A program made the translations under genes and the position numbers. A stretch of 64,000 nucleotides of DNA from Entamoeba histolytica HM-1:IMSS (Eukaryota > Evosea > Mastigamoebida > Endamoebidae), in NCBI RefSeq assembly GCF_000208925.1, contig NW_001914865.1, positions 117,223 to 181,222 on the forward strand. Direction: 5' to 3'. Below the pieces are notes generated by a model. The model saw nothing but the letters and a program-made list of their open reading frames with translations. It made no database searches and was not told the DNA's origin. This document shows positions 11,160-21,472 of the stretch, piece by piece. Each line of letters begins with the position of its first letter. Within the stretch, counting starts at the first letter, position 1.

Positions 11160-11176
11160 TAAATTTTATAAGTTCA

Positions 11177-11184
11177 AGTTCATT
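11177..11184 (-). promoter_or_regulatory. AATGAACT (GAAC) core promoter box of CSN6
   Basis: On the minus strand this is a perfect AATGAACT, 18 nt upstream of the CSN6 start, followed by a second GAACT. The GAAC element is one of the three known Entamoeba core promoter motifs. Confidence 0.55.
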
Positions 11185-11258
11185 TTTTCTTTTACTGAGA
11201 CTGAGGTTTAACTCATTTTGAATTTGTTATATAAAACGAAAATAATAATAAGATTATG

Positions 11259-11296
11259 ATGAACTAAAAATAAAAAAATAATTATGAAAAAATTCA
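11259..11296 (+). promoter_or_regulatory. GAAC-like box and AAAAATTCA initiator
   Basis: A TGATGAACT box sits at 11258-11265 and an exact AAAAATTCA initiator at 11288-11296. They precede the SNARE gene, but the initiator is ~65 nt from its ATG, longer than the usual 5-20 nt leader. The true start of transcription may be nearer the gene. Confidence 0.4.
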
Positions 11297-11359
11297 AAAA
11301 GGAAGAATAAAAACGAAATAGAAATCTTTAAAATCAAAGAAACTAGAAAATTGAAAGAA

Positions 11360-11763
11360 ATGGAAGAGTATAACCAAGCACAATCCCTTTTACAACAACA
11401 AAATGATATGTTGGATGAGGCGCTTGTCATTGGAAGAGAGAATGAACAAATTGGAGCTGAGACTCATCAAATGCTCGTCCAACAAGGGGAACAATTAAGA
11501 GGAGTGAATAACAAAGTTTATTAATTATTTTTATGAAGTGAAATAATGTTATTTAATGCATTATTTACATATTTCTAAAGGAACAAAAGTTTATTAGTTA
11601 GTTGGATAACATTGAGTCAAATGTAACTATTGCAGACAGCAAATTAAAGAGAATGACTTTTAGATTGATCACAGATAAATTTGTTCAAATTGGAATAATT
11701 GCTTTATTAATTATTGCTATTCTTTTAGTAATCTTTATTAAGTGGATTTTACCTCTTATCTAA
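11360..11763 (+). CDS. Short Vti1-like Qb-SNARE, two exons
   Basis: Exon 1 (11360-11515) and exon 2 (11602-11763) join in phase into 105 residues. The 86-nt intron starts GTTTAT and ends TAG. The protein is a SNARE helix (ETHQMLVQQGEQLRGVNNKL then DNIESNVTIADSKLKRM, with Gln at the central layer) followed by a C-terminal anchor (IGIIALLIIAILLVIFIKWI). The spacing of glutamine, helix and RxxTDK just before the membrane matches Vti1-family Qb-SNAREs. The usual N-terminal Habc bundle is absent, so it is about half the family length. No upstream exon was found. A role in endosomal/Golgi fusion is inferred. Confidence 0.75.
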
Positions 11764-11855
11764 ATGACTTTGTGTTTTTTAAATTAATTCATTATCTTTT
11801 TCAAGTACAAATAAAATTAATTTTAGCAATAAATCAAAGACATAATTAATTGTTG

Positions 11856-12797
11856 TTACTCTTTTTGTTTATCATCCAAATGAATTACATGTGATTTTTC
11901 ATTCATCACTTTTGATTTAATTTGAGAGTTCCTATGACTTGTTTCTTCTGAAGTTGGAAGAGCTGGTTTTTTAAGATGTGATTCTTCTTCTTTTTGAAAA
12001 TTAGTATCTTTAACTGGTATAGAAGAGGTTATAGTGGTGAGATTTATTGTTGGTTGACTAGGAGTTTTTTCATTAACATTTGTTGGTTGTGCAACAGTAC
12101 CACCTTTTTTAGATAACTTGGAGATACCACCAACAATGGTTTGACTAGCATTAGACATTGAATCTTCTTTCCTTTTCTTTTCTTCTCGGTATTGCCTGGC
12201 TTGAATCCTTCTTTTTTCTTTCTTTTCTTCTTCCTTTTTAAGTTCTTCTTCAGTCAAATTTTTGACTGGAACACATTTAAATGGTTGATTAGCTTTGTAA
12301 TGGGGAACAGGGTCAGTTCCAGTATCATCAATGAATGGGTCGTCCGTGATATAACCAAATCCTTTTTTTGATTTTCCAACAAATAGACGTTGTTGAATTC
12401 TTCCTAAAACAGAAGAATATTGATTTTCTCTTAACAACTCACGTTGCTGTGCTTCTTTCTTTGCCTTTTCAATTGTTTCATCATCTACAATTCCACTATC
12501 TGCCTTTTCATCCATTTTCTCATCTTCTGATTCATCCTTTTCAAGGTCAACCTCTTCATTTTCTTCTTCTTCATCTTCAATCATTAATGAATTTATCGCA
12601 TCTCCATATTTCTCTTTTGCCTGTTCGTTTAAAAAGATTTGAAAATTAGGCCAAAGGTCAATCTGTCTATCTTCAGGTATCTTAAATTCTTCGGTATAAA
12701 CACGGGGATCCAATAATTGAAGATCATCTAGAGGTGGCATCTCAGAATCATTTTCAGTGTCTGTTTCATTTCCATTACTTTTAAACACCTCTTCCAT
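11856..12797 (-). CDS. Hpc2/ubinuclein-like acidic nuclear protein
   Basis: A 313-residue, charged, largely disordered protein. Residues ~140-165 (GKSKKGFGYITDDPFIDD) match the Hpc2-related domain core, in which a Tyr is followed by D-x-D-P-F-I-D-D. In yeast Hpc2 and animal ubinuclein this segment contacts histone chaperone HIRA/Asf1-type complexes that deposit H3.3. Flanks are an acidic stretch (~75-110) and a basic KKEKRR coiled segment (~190-215). The assignment rests on one short motif. The start is supported by an AAAAATTCA initiator directly before the ATG. Confidence 0.5.
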   Translation of the reverse strand: MEEVFKSNGNETDTENDSEMPPLDDLQLLDPRVYTEEFKIPEDRQIDLWPNFQIFLNEQAKEKYGDAINSLMIEDEEEENEEVDLEKDESEDEKMDEKADSGIVDDETIEKAKKEAQQRELLRENQYSSVLGRIQQRLFVGKSKKGFGYITDDPFIDDTGTDPVPHYKANQPFKCVPVKNLTEEELKKEEEKKEKRRIQARQYREEKKRKEDSMSNASQTIVGGISKLSKKGGTVAQPTNVNEKTPSQPTINLTTITSSIPVKDTNFQKEEESHLKKPALPTSEETSHRNSQIKSKVMNEKSHVIHLDDKQKE

Positions 12798-12806
12798 TGA
12801 ATTTTT
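12798..12806 (-). promoter_or_regulatory. AAAAATTCA initiator abutting the start codon
   Basis: On the minus strand AAAAATTCA ends at the base before the ATG at 12797. It is a perfect Entamoeba initiator and implies a leader of only a few nucleotides. Confidence 0.55.
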
Positions 12807-13526
12807 GGAAATAAAAGAAATTGAGATTGTATTTCTTTTAGCTTAAAAACTTTGGTTTTTTATTTTTGTAGATTTGGTCATTCATTTTAGCATTGATAAT
12901 TCTATCATACGCTAGCTACTCATCATACCCAAATGTAAAATACTTTATTTATTAGACCTTAATTAAATTCTCAATAATGAAAAAAAATACCATAAAATAA
13001 GTTGTGAAAAAGTTCATTTAGACTTAATCTTCAATCTTTTTAGAACATAATCTTTAAATTCATTCTATCTAATCAAAACCATTTTGTTTAAACTTTATTG
13101 TATAGTCTAATAGAAGAGATACTATTTTTTTTTTTTAATTAATAACTCTATAACTTGATTATTTATTCATTTTTCTAAACTCAAAAATTTAGTAAAAGTA
13201 CATCAAATTATACCACATTATTCTGTATATAGAAACTCACTAAAAATCCTTTTTGTATATTGATTTTGAATATAATTTTCAACACAAGAAAATGATTTAT
13301 TAAAATAAAAGATAAAACACAATGGTTGTCTCAACTCATTAATATTTTTATTTTGTAAATGATAGTAAAGAAACAACGTTATGGTAATATGTCATTCAAA
13401 GCTTTTGGTATTAGTAAATTGTTTGTGATTTGTAATTATTTAAGTTAAACAAAGACAAGAATATGTTTTAATAGAATAAAATAAGAATGAAACACACATA
13501 CTTTTCTAGTTCAGAAAAAAATCAAT
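12807..13526. other. AT-rich intergenic stretch, no gene seen
   Basis: About 720 bp, AT-rich with a T9 run near 13128. I see no coding frame or repeat. Confidence 0.5.
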
Positions 13527-14168
13527 TTATTGAGCGGCTTGTTGTTGTGCTTGGGCAGGAGCTTGAGCACCTGGTTGTCCCATGAACATTTGGAAGAGCA
13601 TCATAAGACCCATCATAATAAACATTTGATATTTTTGGAAGAAAGTACGCTTGTCAACAAATGTTTTTTCACCAATATATCTGGTAACAATAACCTTTCC
13701 TTCTTCATCTTTTTGGTATGTAGTAATTGAAGCAATAAGAGCATCAGTTCTTGGAATATAAGCAGTGTATGAAATATTTCTGAATGTACCTTCTGCAATA
13801 TACATATCTGAAACATTATGGAAATTCATGGTAATAAAAAGTTTATCTTCTTGGACTTCATCACCTATCATTTGGACTTCAATAGTACTACCATCATAGA
13901 TAGATATTTGATAATATTTCTCATTATCATCATCAATAATAACATCAAGCATATCAGCAACATCAGTTCTAGCTGTAATATTCATTGCAACTAATGGTTC
14001 TCGTTCTTCAATTTCACTTTCATTATCTTCAGAATTATCAGAGTTATCAGAAATTGTTGTTTCAACTTGGTAAAATTTCCATTCTCCAGAAAGATATTCT
14101 TTCATTTCGTTTGGTTGGTTATCTGCATTAACAATAAAAACAAGAGCCAAGAAGAATAAAACCTTCAT
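13527..14168 (-). CDS. ER-type membrane protein, possibly EMC10-like
   Basis: A 213-residue protein with a signal peptide (MKVLFFLALVFIVNA), an acidic Ser/Asp insert (~40-55), a beta-rich lumenal region with N-x-S/T sites, and one C-terminal span (~178-195) inside FFQKYQMFIMMGLMMLFQMF. The tail GQPGAQAPAQAQQQAAQ is Pro/Ala/Gln-rich. The K-x-F-F-x-K-Y-x-M-(hydrophobic)-G ending resembles EMC10 of the ER membrane protein complex, which has the same topology. The lumenal part is too diverged to be sure. Alternatively it is an Entamoeba-specific ER protein. Confidence 0.5.
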   Translation of the reverse strand: MKVLFFLALVFIVNADNQPNEMKEYLSGEWKFYQVETTISDNSDNSEDNESEIEEREPLVAMNITARTDVADMLDVIIDDDNEKYYQISIYDGSTIEVQMIGDEVQEDKLFITMNFHNVSDMYIAEGTFRNISYTAYIPRTDALIASITTYQKDEEGKVIVTRYIGEKTFVDKRTFFQKYQMFIMMGLMMLFQMFMGQPGAQAPAQAQQQAAQ

Positions 14169-14691
14169 TAATTGTTTTTAGTTCTATTTTCTTAATTTTC
14201 TTTTTTTGATAAAACAAATTTATCTTCTTGTTCCTCCTCCATTTAACATGATAATCTCACTCTTTTTCTGTAAGAAAAACACTTTATTTTTATTTATCTA
14301 TAATTCATAGTTCTATTATTATTTAACAATACTATTCTTCTTTACTTATAATTCACCAATTCTTTCGGGTAATATCCATCAATTTGTATTTGGTGATTTA
14401 TTTTTTTATTTGAAAAACAAAAAAAAAGAAAAACATAATAGAAGGAAAAAAACAAAAAAGATTAATATAAGAATTTAAAGATCAATAAAAGTTTCGAGAA
14501 GAAAAGATAAGAAGAAAAACTTTGAGATTTGTAACCACGTGGGAGTAGAAAGAATAACTGAAGAATAATTTTGGTTTTTTTTTGAGAAAATGGATATTTG
14601 TTCCAACAAAATTCAACTAACAGAAAGTAAGACACAAAAAGAGTTGAAACTAGAGAACTTTTAAAATAAAATAAACAAAGGAGAATAAAAT
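14169..14691. other. Divergent intergenic region with GAAC boxes
   Basis: About 520 bp. A minus-strand AGAACTAAAAAC box at 14176-14187 precedes the EMC10-like gene, and AGAGAACTTTTAAAA near 14652-14666 precedes the ARM-repeat gene on the plus strand. Nothing else is recognised. Confidence 0.45.
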
Positions 14692-16926
14692 ATGGTAAGA
14701 AAAGCATGTCAAAAATTGATTAATGAAAATGACAATAAAACAATTATTGAAATATATGAAGAGTTAATTTCAAAAATACAAGACAAAGAAAAAGGACAAA
14801 GTAGAAAATCAAAGTGTATTGAAGAAAATATTTGTCAAACGTTAATGAAAAATATTCAATCTGGAGATTCAGAAGTTGTCCATTCATCAGGAAAATTTTT
14901 AAGAGCATTATTAACTAATTGTCATATTGCACAAGAAGCAGCTATTAAAGCAGGACTTGGAGTTGTTGTTTCAAGTCAATTAGTTAAATATAATGATATT
15001 GCAGAAATTTCAGGAGTACTTTCTGGGTCTATTTGGGGTATGGCTAATAATGAAGATAAAAATGGATTAATATCTAAAACAACAGTAGATGGATTATGTG
15101 GGTGTTTAGATAATACTAATATTTTTGCAGTAACATCAGCAGTTGGAGCATTGTTAACACTTGCTGAAGATGACCAATTTGTTCATTTAATAGAAAAAAG
15201 TGATATAATGAAAAAAATAGTTAAAGTAATTCAAATGGGAGAAGAAGATGAAACATTAGCACGATTAATTGGAGGATTTCTTTGTAATGCAGCAGGAGAA
15301 AAAGAAACACAAGTTCAATTTAATGAAGCAGGAGGAATTGAAGCATTATTTAAATTATTAGAGAAACAAGAAAATAATTTAACAGTTGTTGCCCGTATTA
15401 TGAGTGGTATTAGAGCATTATCAAATGAAGATGAAGGAGTTTTAGAAAAATTAATTGAAAATAGTTCAAGATTTATTTCTATTGGAAAGAAACATCCAAA
15501 TGAAGAAATTATAATTCCAATGCTTGGAATATTCTTTAATTTCTCACAAACAGATTCTAAAGAAGTTGAAGTTCATCAAAAATGCAGTGAAATAGTTAGT
15601 AATTATACTAATATTTCTAAAGAAGGAGCAAGATTAGCATTAGGATATTATATGAATTTATCAACATGTGAAGAAGTTGCAGAAGATATGGCAGAAAATC
15701 AAAAAATTATTAATGAAGTAAAAAAAGCAATGGATCAAAATGAAGATGAAGATAAAATTATTTCAAGAGGATGTGGATTTTTACAAAATATTAGTGATTT
15801 TGAAGAAGGAAGAAAAGCAATTTTAGAACAAGGTATTACAAAGAATTTAATTGAAGGATTTAAAAAAAATAGAGAGGAAGAAGAAGTTGTTAAGTCATGT
15901 TTAAGTGCAATTACTAATATGTCACAAGCTGATGAATTAGCTATAGAAGTAGTAAAAGAAGGAGGAGCAAAAGAAATTGATCATGTATTAGATGATAATA
16001 AAGATGAAGAATTAGTTAGATTAGCATTAATTTGTGTAATTAATATTTCTTCAAGTGATAATGTTGAAGAATATATTGATAAAGATTGGTGTAAACATAT
16101 TATTGAAGATTTAGATAAATTTAAAAAACCAATTATTAAAGAAAAAGCAATTACTGCTATTTCAGGATTAGCAACTATGGAAGGATTAAAGAAAGAATTA
16201 ATTGAAAATGATGTTATTACTGCATTAGCAAAATATTTCCATGTTTCAGAAGTAACTCAAATAAAAGCATTAAATACATTATTTGCATTAAGTTCTGAAG
16301 CAGAAGTACCAAAGAAAATTGTTGAAGCACATTTATTATCTAGTGCAGCACAAACAATTAATATTTCAGTATGTTCAGAAAATTTCTGTGGATTAATTGC
16401 TAATTGTGCTAAAGACCAAAGTATTCATTATGAATTACTTCCATTTGTTCAAGACATTCTTACTATTATTAAAAGTAAAAAAACAGAAAAGGCTGTTATG
16501 TTTGGATTAAATGTACTTATTAATTTATGTTCAAATAAAGAAACAAGAGAAGCATTAAGAACAAAAGAAATTGTTAATGTTATTGTTAAATCAATTAGTT
16601 CATTTAAACCAACAAAATCAATTGTTCTTTCTGGATATAGTGCATTAGGAAATGCATCAATTGATGAAGAAATTAAGAAAGAATTAGATAAGAATTTAGC
16701 ATTTGAAACAACACAACAAATAGTTAAATTATATAAAAATGATGATGTTGTTCTTGAAAAAGTAGTTAATTTCATTGCAGCAGCATGTAATCATTCAGTA
16801 GAAAATAAGAAATTAGTTAATGAAAAACTAGGAACAACTCTTGAAGAAATGAAAGGATTTGTTAAAAATGGAAAAACAAAAGAAATTATTGAAAAGATTC
16901 AAAAAGCAATTAAACAAAATTCTTGA
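14692..16926 (+). CDS. Armadillo-repeat protein
   Basis: A 744-residue all-helical protein made of ~40-residue ARM-like repeats throughout (for example FLCNAAGEKETQVQFNEAGG, IEALFKLLEKQENNLTVVAR, NISDFEEGRKAILEQG, LNVLINLCSNKETREAL). The repeated 'N-hydrophobic-S/C ... A-hxxx-G/E-hhxxh' spacing is typical. There is no importin-binding N-terminus, F-box, kinase or membrane segment. The architecture suggests a protein-binding scaffold, broadly like SmgGDS or other ARM solenoids, but I cannot assign a partner. Start supported by a GAACTTTTAAAA box 30-40 nt upstream. Confidence 0.7.
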   Translation: MVRKACQKLINENDNKTIIEIYEELISKIQDKEKGQSRKSKCIEENICQTLMKNIQSGDSEVVHSSGKFLRALLTNCHIAQEAAIKAGLGVVVSSQLVKYNDIAEISGVLSGSIWGMANNEDKNGLISKTTVDGLCGCLDNTNIFAVTSAVGALLTLAEDDQFVHLIEKSDIMKKIVKVIQMGEEDETLARLIGGFLCNAAGEKETQVQFNEAGGIEALFKLLEKQENNLTVVARIMSGIRALSNEDEGVLEKLIENSSRFISIGKKHPNEEIIIPMLGIFFNFSQTDSKEVEVHQKCSEIVSNYTNISKEGARLALGYYMNLSTCEEVAEDMAENQKIINEVKKAMDQNEDEDKIISRGCGFLQNISDFEEGRKAILEQGITKNLIEGFKKNREEEEVVKSCLSAITNMSQADELAIEVVKEGGAKEIDHVLDDNKDEELVRLALICVINISSSDNVEEYIDKDWCKHIIEDLDKFKKPIIKEKAITAISGLATMEGLKKELIENDVITALAKYFHVSEVTQIKALNTLFALSSEAEVPKKIVEAHLLSSAAQTINISVCSENFCGLIANCAKDQSIHYELLPFVQDILTIIKSKKTEKAVMFGLNVLINLCSNKETREALRTKEIVNVIVKSISSFKPTKSIVLSGYSALGNASIDEEIKKELDKNLAFETTQQIVKLYKNDDVVLEKVVNFIAAACNHSVENKKLVNEKLGTTLEEMKGFVKNGKTKEIIEKIQKAIKQNS

Positions 16927-17094
16927 ATTTAGAAGAAGAAAGATTTGATAATTGAGAGAGTTTCAAATTTACATTTAAATCTTAGGAATAAAAAAACACA
17001 AAATAAAAAATATTAATTATTGTTTTTTTTTTTTAATAAAATAAAAGAATAAAAAGAAAATAGAACTTAGAAATAAATAAAGAAAGTGAATAAG

Positions 17095-19845
17095 ATGGAA
17101 CATAGTAAATGGATTGGTCAAATAGTTGATAAAAATATCTATAATAAACTTGCCCAATTAAGGAGTGAAAATATTAGACAAGAATTAGATAAAACATATA
17201 TTAAAAAAATAGTTCCAGGCAGTTCAAATTTAAGTATATGTCAAAAAATATCATTACAAATGAAAAATATTAATTCAAAAAATATTGAAATATTAAAACA
17301 AGAAGTTAGTAAATATAATTGTAAAAGATATTTACAAGAATATATTTCAAATATGATGCAAAATTTATTTGAAGATGGACATTCAATAATAAATTATGTA
17401 GATTTATGTTGTTTATTTTCACAATATTATGAAAATGATTTTTGTAAAGAATTAAATGAAATACTTATACAAAATTCTAATCTGATTAAAAAATCATTTG
17501 GATATTATATATTTATTGTAGAATTATTTCTTGTTTCATTACCTATGAAAGGACATATTTTAAAACAACAATTTATTGATGGATTAACATTTTATTTACA
17601 AAGTCAATCTAAAGAAGAAATAACTATTACAACTAAAATGTATATTCCAGAAATAATTTATTTATTAAATTTAATAGGTTCGGTATTTACAACAATTCAT
17701 TTTTCTTCTCCAAATCTTCAAGAATCATTAAATCAAATTTCATGTGAAGATCAAATAATTAAAGAAAAGATTTGTATTTTAATTGGAAAAAGAGATAAAT
17801 TTACAGATTTATTCACTGAATATAAAAAAAGAGTTGATAAATATTGTAGTATTGGAGGAATTCAAGAAAATCAAGAACTTATTAATACATTATTCCTTCA
17901 AATGGGATATAATATGAATTATACTGAATCTAAAGAAGAACCTCAATCTAAAAATTTATGTAATTTATATGATGATAATGAAACAAGAGAGTTTTATACT
18001 GTTTTTCCATCATTTTCTGATATTAAGCCACAACCCTTAAAAGCTCATACTGATATAAAAATTAAATTTAAGAAATATATTGAATTCTTAAAACAAATAG
18101 AAGATGAAAAACAAGTTATTTCTGCTGTAAGAGATTTTTTAACAACGTATAAATATTTTGTTTTTAAAACAATTACTATTAAAACGTTTTTACATCAATT
18201 AATATCTAAAATTACTAGTAAATATAATATTTCATTATATAGTAAATATTTTTATTTGATTCAATTACAAACTAAAGAAAATATTGCTTCTATTATATTA
18301 ACATTATTTGAAAATTCTAATAACTTTGGGTATATTTCAAATTGTATTATTTTATTATCTGAATTTTTTAAATTCTCTTTAGATAAAACTTATTTAATGG
18401 AAGCTTATGATTATCTATTTTCTTCTGATTGTACACTTTCATCAGTTACTAAATTACGTCTTATTTACAATTCTATGGATTTTTGTTGTAGACATTATGT
18501 TAATTTATTTGAAGAATCAGAACAAATATCTAACATGAAAATATTCCAACAATTATCAAGAACAACTATTAAAAAAGAAAAGAATGAATGTATGAGATTA
18601 TTTATGAAAATTAAACGTTTACTTGATTCAACTCAAAATATTCTAGCAGAAGATGATGAATATATTCCTCCTCAAGAATTATTTTTACAACATTTATTTA
18701 GTCATCCTTCTGAACTTACATTACAACAAAGAATTATTTTATTAAGAAAATTTAATTATGAAGACCCAGAAATTTGTGAATTAATTATAAGACATTTAAT
18801 GGATTCATTGATTGATGGTGCTTTTATCAATGAAAGAGATGTTGTTGTTATGATTGTTCAAATTTCACAATGGCATCCAAAAATTTTAGTTTCTATCCTT
18901 GATCAATTAATTTATTGTACTACTTTTGGATTTGAACATCAAGGAGTAATGAGTAAACAACACAGAATTGTTTATGTTGCTGCATTAGCTCATTTATACA
19001 ATTTAAATGGAATTAGTGATACTTTGATGTTTAAAATTGTTGATATTATTTATAAATTATCCAAATATTATCCAGAAAATGATGGACATTTATCTAGGAA
19101 GGTTACTTCATTATATTCTGGGAATTTTGGTGCTCGCTTATTAATCAAAATCTTTTCAATTTGTATAGACAAAATGTATTCTAAAAAACCTGTTTGGGTA
19201 TTAAAAATGATTATAAACATTCAAATATCAATGAATAACAAAAATATTAAAGACTTAGAAGCTGATTTGATTGAAGTATTGAAAAGGCTCAATTTCCCTA
19301 GAATGAGAGGAATTCTTGGAACAACGGAATTAAAGAAAGTCTTTAGAGAAATTAGTCAAAAGAATTATACTCTAGAGCAAATTAAAGTTATTGTTAATAG
19401 AGCTTATAAAAATATCCAATGTCAACTTGATGCTGAATTTGCTTCGAGAATTGATGAACTTAAAAGATCAGAAGAGGCAAAAAAGAAAGAACTTGAAGAA
19501 ATTAGAGTCAAAAAGGAAATAGAAAAGAAGAAAGAACAAGAAAAAATACAACGAATGACTAAAGAAGTTGATGAGTCTGAGTTCATTGATGAAGTGACTC
19601 AAAATATTAAAGAAATGACAGAAATGGCACCTGATGGAGCTATTTCTAATGAAACTCAAGTTGTTATGGCTTTAGACCCTCGTAATTTCCAGAAAGAGAC
19701 TGGGAAACGAATAATTGTTGTCACCTCAGATGGAAAGCCTAAAACTCTCAGTCTAGGTGAAGAAAAAGAAAATAAATCAAAAGAGGAACCAACTCCAATA
19801 CCAAAACCACAAAAGAAAAAAGTTAAAATCATTTTACCTCAGTAA
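17095..19845 (+). CDS. UPF2: UPF2/NMD2-like nonsense-mediated decay factor
   Basis: A 916-residue protein from the first ATG. The N-terminal part (NLSICQKISLQMKNI, then YLQEYISNMM, then VDLCCLFSQYYENDF) follows the first MIF4G domain of UPF2. A central helical region follows, and a third MIF4G-like domain lies at ~540-690 (LRKFNYEDPEICELIIRHL, QHRIVYVAALAHLYNLNGI). The C-terminus has a charged coiled coil and an acidic EVDESEFIDEVTQNI segment, comparable to the UPF1-binding tail. UPF2 bridges UPF1 and UPF3. It is shorter than animal UPF2 (~1270). A GAACTTAGAAATAAATAAA promoter-like stretch lies ~30 nt upstream. Confidence 0.75.
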   Translation: MEHSKWIGQIVDKNIYNKLAQLRSENIRQELDKTYIKKIVPGSSNLSICQKISLQMKNINSKNIEILKQEVSKYNCKRYLQEYISNMMQNLFEDGHSIINYVDLCCLFSQYYENDFCKELNEILIQNSNLIKKSFGYYIFIVELFLVSLPMKGHILKQQFIDGLTFYLQSQSKEEITITTKMYIPEIIYLLNLIGSVFTTIHFSSPNLQESLNQISCEDQIIKEKICILIGKRDKFTDLFTEYKKRVDKYCSIGGIQENQELINTLFLQMGYNMNYTESKEEPQSKNLCNLYDDNETREFYTVFPSFSDIKPQPLKAHTDIKIKFKKYIEFLKQIEDEKQVISAVRDFLTTYKYFVFKTITIKTFLHQLISKITSKYNISLYSKYFYLIQLQTKENIASIILTLFENSNNFGYISNCIILLSEFFKFSLDKTYLMEAYDYLFSSDCTLSSVTKLRLIYNSMDFCCRHYVNLFEESEQISNMKIFQQLSRTTIKKEKNECMRLFMKIKRLLDSTQNILAEDDEYIPPQELFLQHLFSHPSELTLQQRIILLRKFNYEDPEICELIIRHLMDSLIDGAFINERDVVVMIVQISQWHPKILVSILDQLIYCTTFGFEHQGVMSKQHRIVYVAALAHLYNLNGISDTLMFKIVDIIYKLSKYYPENDGHLSRKVTSLYSGNFGARLLIKIFSICIDKMYSKKPVWVLKMIINIQISMNNKNIKDLEADLIEVLKRLNFPRMRGILGTTELKKVFREISQKNYTLEQIKVIVNRAYKNIQCQLDAEFASRIDELKRSEEAKKKELEEIRVKKEIEKKKEQEKIQRMTKEVDESEFIDEVTQNIKEMTEMAPDGAISNETQVVMALDPRNFQKETGKRIIVVTSDGKPKTLSLGEEKENKSKEEPTPIPKPQKKKVKIILPQ

Positions 19846-21472
19846 ATCAATGAATTGATTATTCTTTTTCTACTTGAATCTTTGTTATCTAAAATTTAAA
19901 ATTACCAATTAGAATGTATTATTTAATATATACCCATCATTTTATTTTCTTCTTTCATTGGTTATATTTGTATTAATGACTTATCTCTTCTTACATCATT
20001 TATTTTTCTTTCTTTTTGTTCTTTTTCCAATTAACACAACTACATCTATTCAAAACAACTCAGAGATGTATGTTTTTAAAAACTAACACATTAAACAAAA
20101 CTCGTGTTATTTAGGTTGAATATAACGGAAGACTATGAAAAAAAAGAGAAAAAGATTCATAAATTCTTAAAAGTAAATTAGAAGCATATGCTCTTGTCAT
20201 AGTCAGTGTTTTTTGAAATAAAGAGAATAACTGTTTAACAGAAAATCTGGTTACTACAACCATCATATATTACTAAAGATTTATAAGTAATAGAATATCT
20301 TAATTAGACTAATTGATTAATTAAATACTAATACTCTAATGTAAATATTATATTAAACAGAATATTCACAATGACATACTTTATGTAAAGGTTCAATGTT
20401 TTAGAGTGGTATTCCTGTTAGAAATATCTTGTTTTGATACTTTTTCAGTTATATATCTTAATCATTTATTTTTATTAAATCTTTGTTTCATATTTGAAGA
20501 AAATTGTAATACTTTTTACTCGAGGAAGTAATGTCAATAATTTTGGTTTGTGTTATCTTATCAGGACTCGTGTTGTGTGTTTAATCAACTTAGTAAAAAT
20601 AATAAACTAATGTACTTAATAAACAAAACAACAATAAAACATCCAAATTGTATATCTAAAGCTAAAACAAAACATAGATGGATGTTATGAGTTTGTACAT
20701 AAACAATAAAACAAAAGTATCTTCAAATAATATTCAATAGTTAAATTAATACATTTCTATACAGGTATTACAGTGGGACATGTGTAAAGTATTTATTTAT
20801 TTAAAGAAAATCTTTATTTCATAATGGAATAATAAAAGAAGAAAATTTTATATTGATTTGGTATGAAATACCTTTAAAATAACGAGTAAATTGTCAATAT
20901 TTTAATATGACTTTGGTTATTGATGAATCTTATAAGAGACATGAAAATGTCAAAAATTGAAATAAATGTTTATAAAAAATATAAAAATGAATTATAATAA
21001 AACCAACGTCATGAAATAACTATATTTTCTACGAACGTATTTAGATGACACAAAATCTCTCAACATAGTCTCTATTCTTCTCGTTTTTATTAGAGTCTGT
21101 AAATTGAATTTGAGAAGTTACTATTAAAATTCAATTAATTGTCATTGTTAATAAATGTGGTATAAAAAAAATGAGAAGAAGAACAATTAAAACAGTTAGA
21201 ATAATTCAATGAAATAAAACAAAATACAATTTAATTATTTTAAATTATGAAGTTTGGTAAGTATTTTAAAACAATTAAATTTGAAGAATGAAAAAACAAA
21301 GAGTAAAGAATTAAAGAAAGATAAAGAAATTGTGGAGTAGTACAATTTCCTTAACAAACTCATATAAATTGATTTTTATTGTTAATATGTTGTAAAAAAG
21401 CATTGATGAAATGAGCATGAAAACATAAAACTGAGAGTAAACAATAAATTAAGCCAAAACAATGAAAAAGGG
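19846..21472. other. Long AT-rich intergenic stretch, no gene seen
   Basis: About 1.6 kb between convergent genes. I read both strands and found no convincing coding frame, splice pair, RNA gene or tandem repeat. Confidence 0.45.

Noticed and set aside
14462..14707. Minus-strand frame of 81 codons before the ARM-repeat gene
   Set aside because: Leu/Phe/Tyr-rich shadow in the promoter region and overlapping the start of a real gene.
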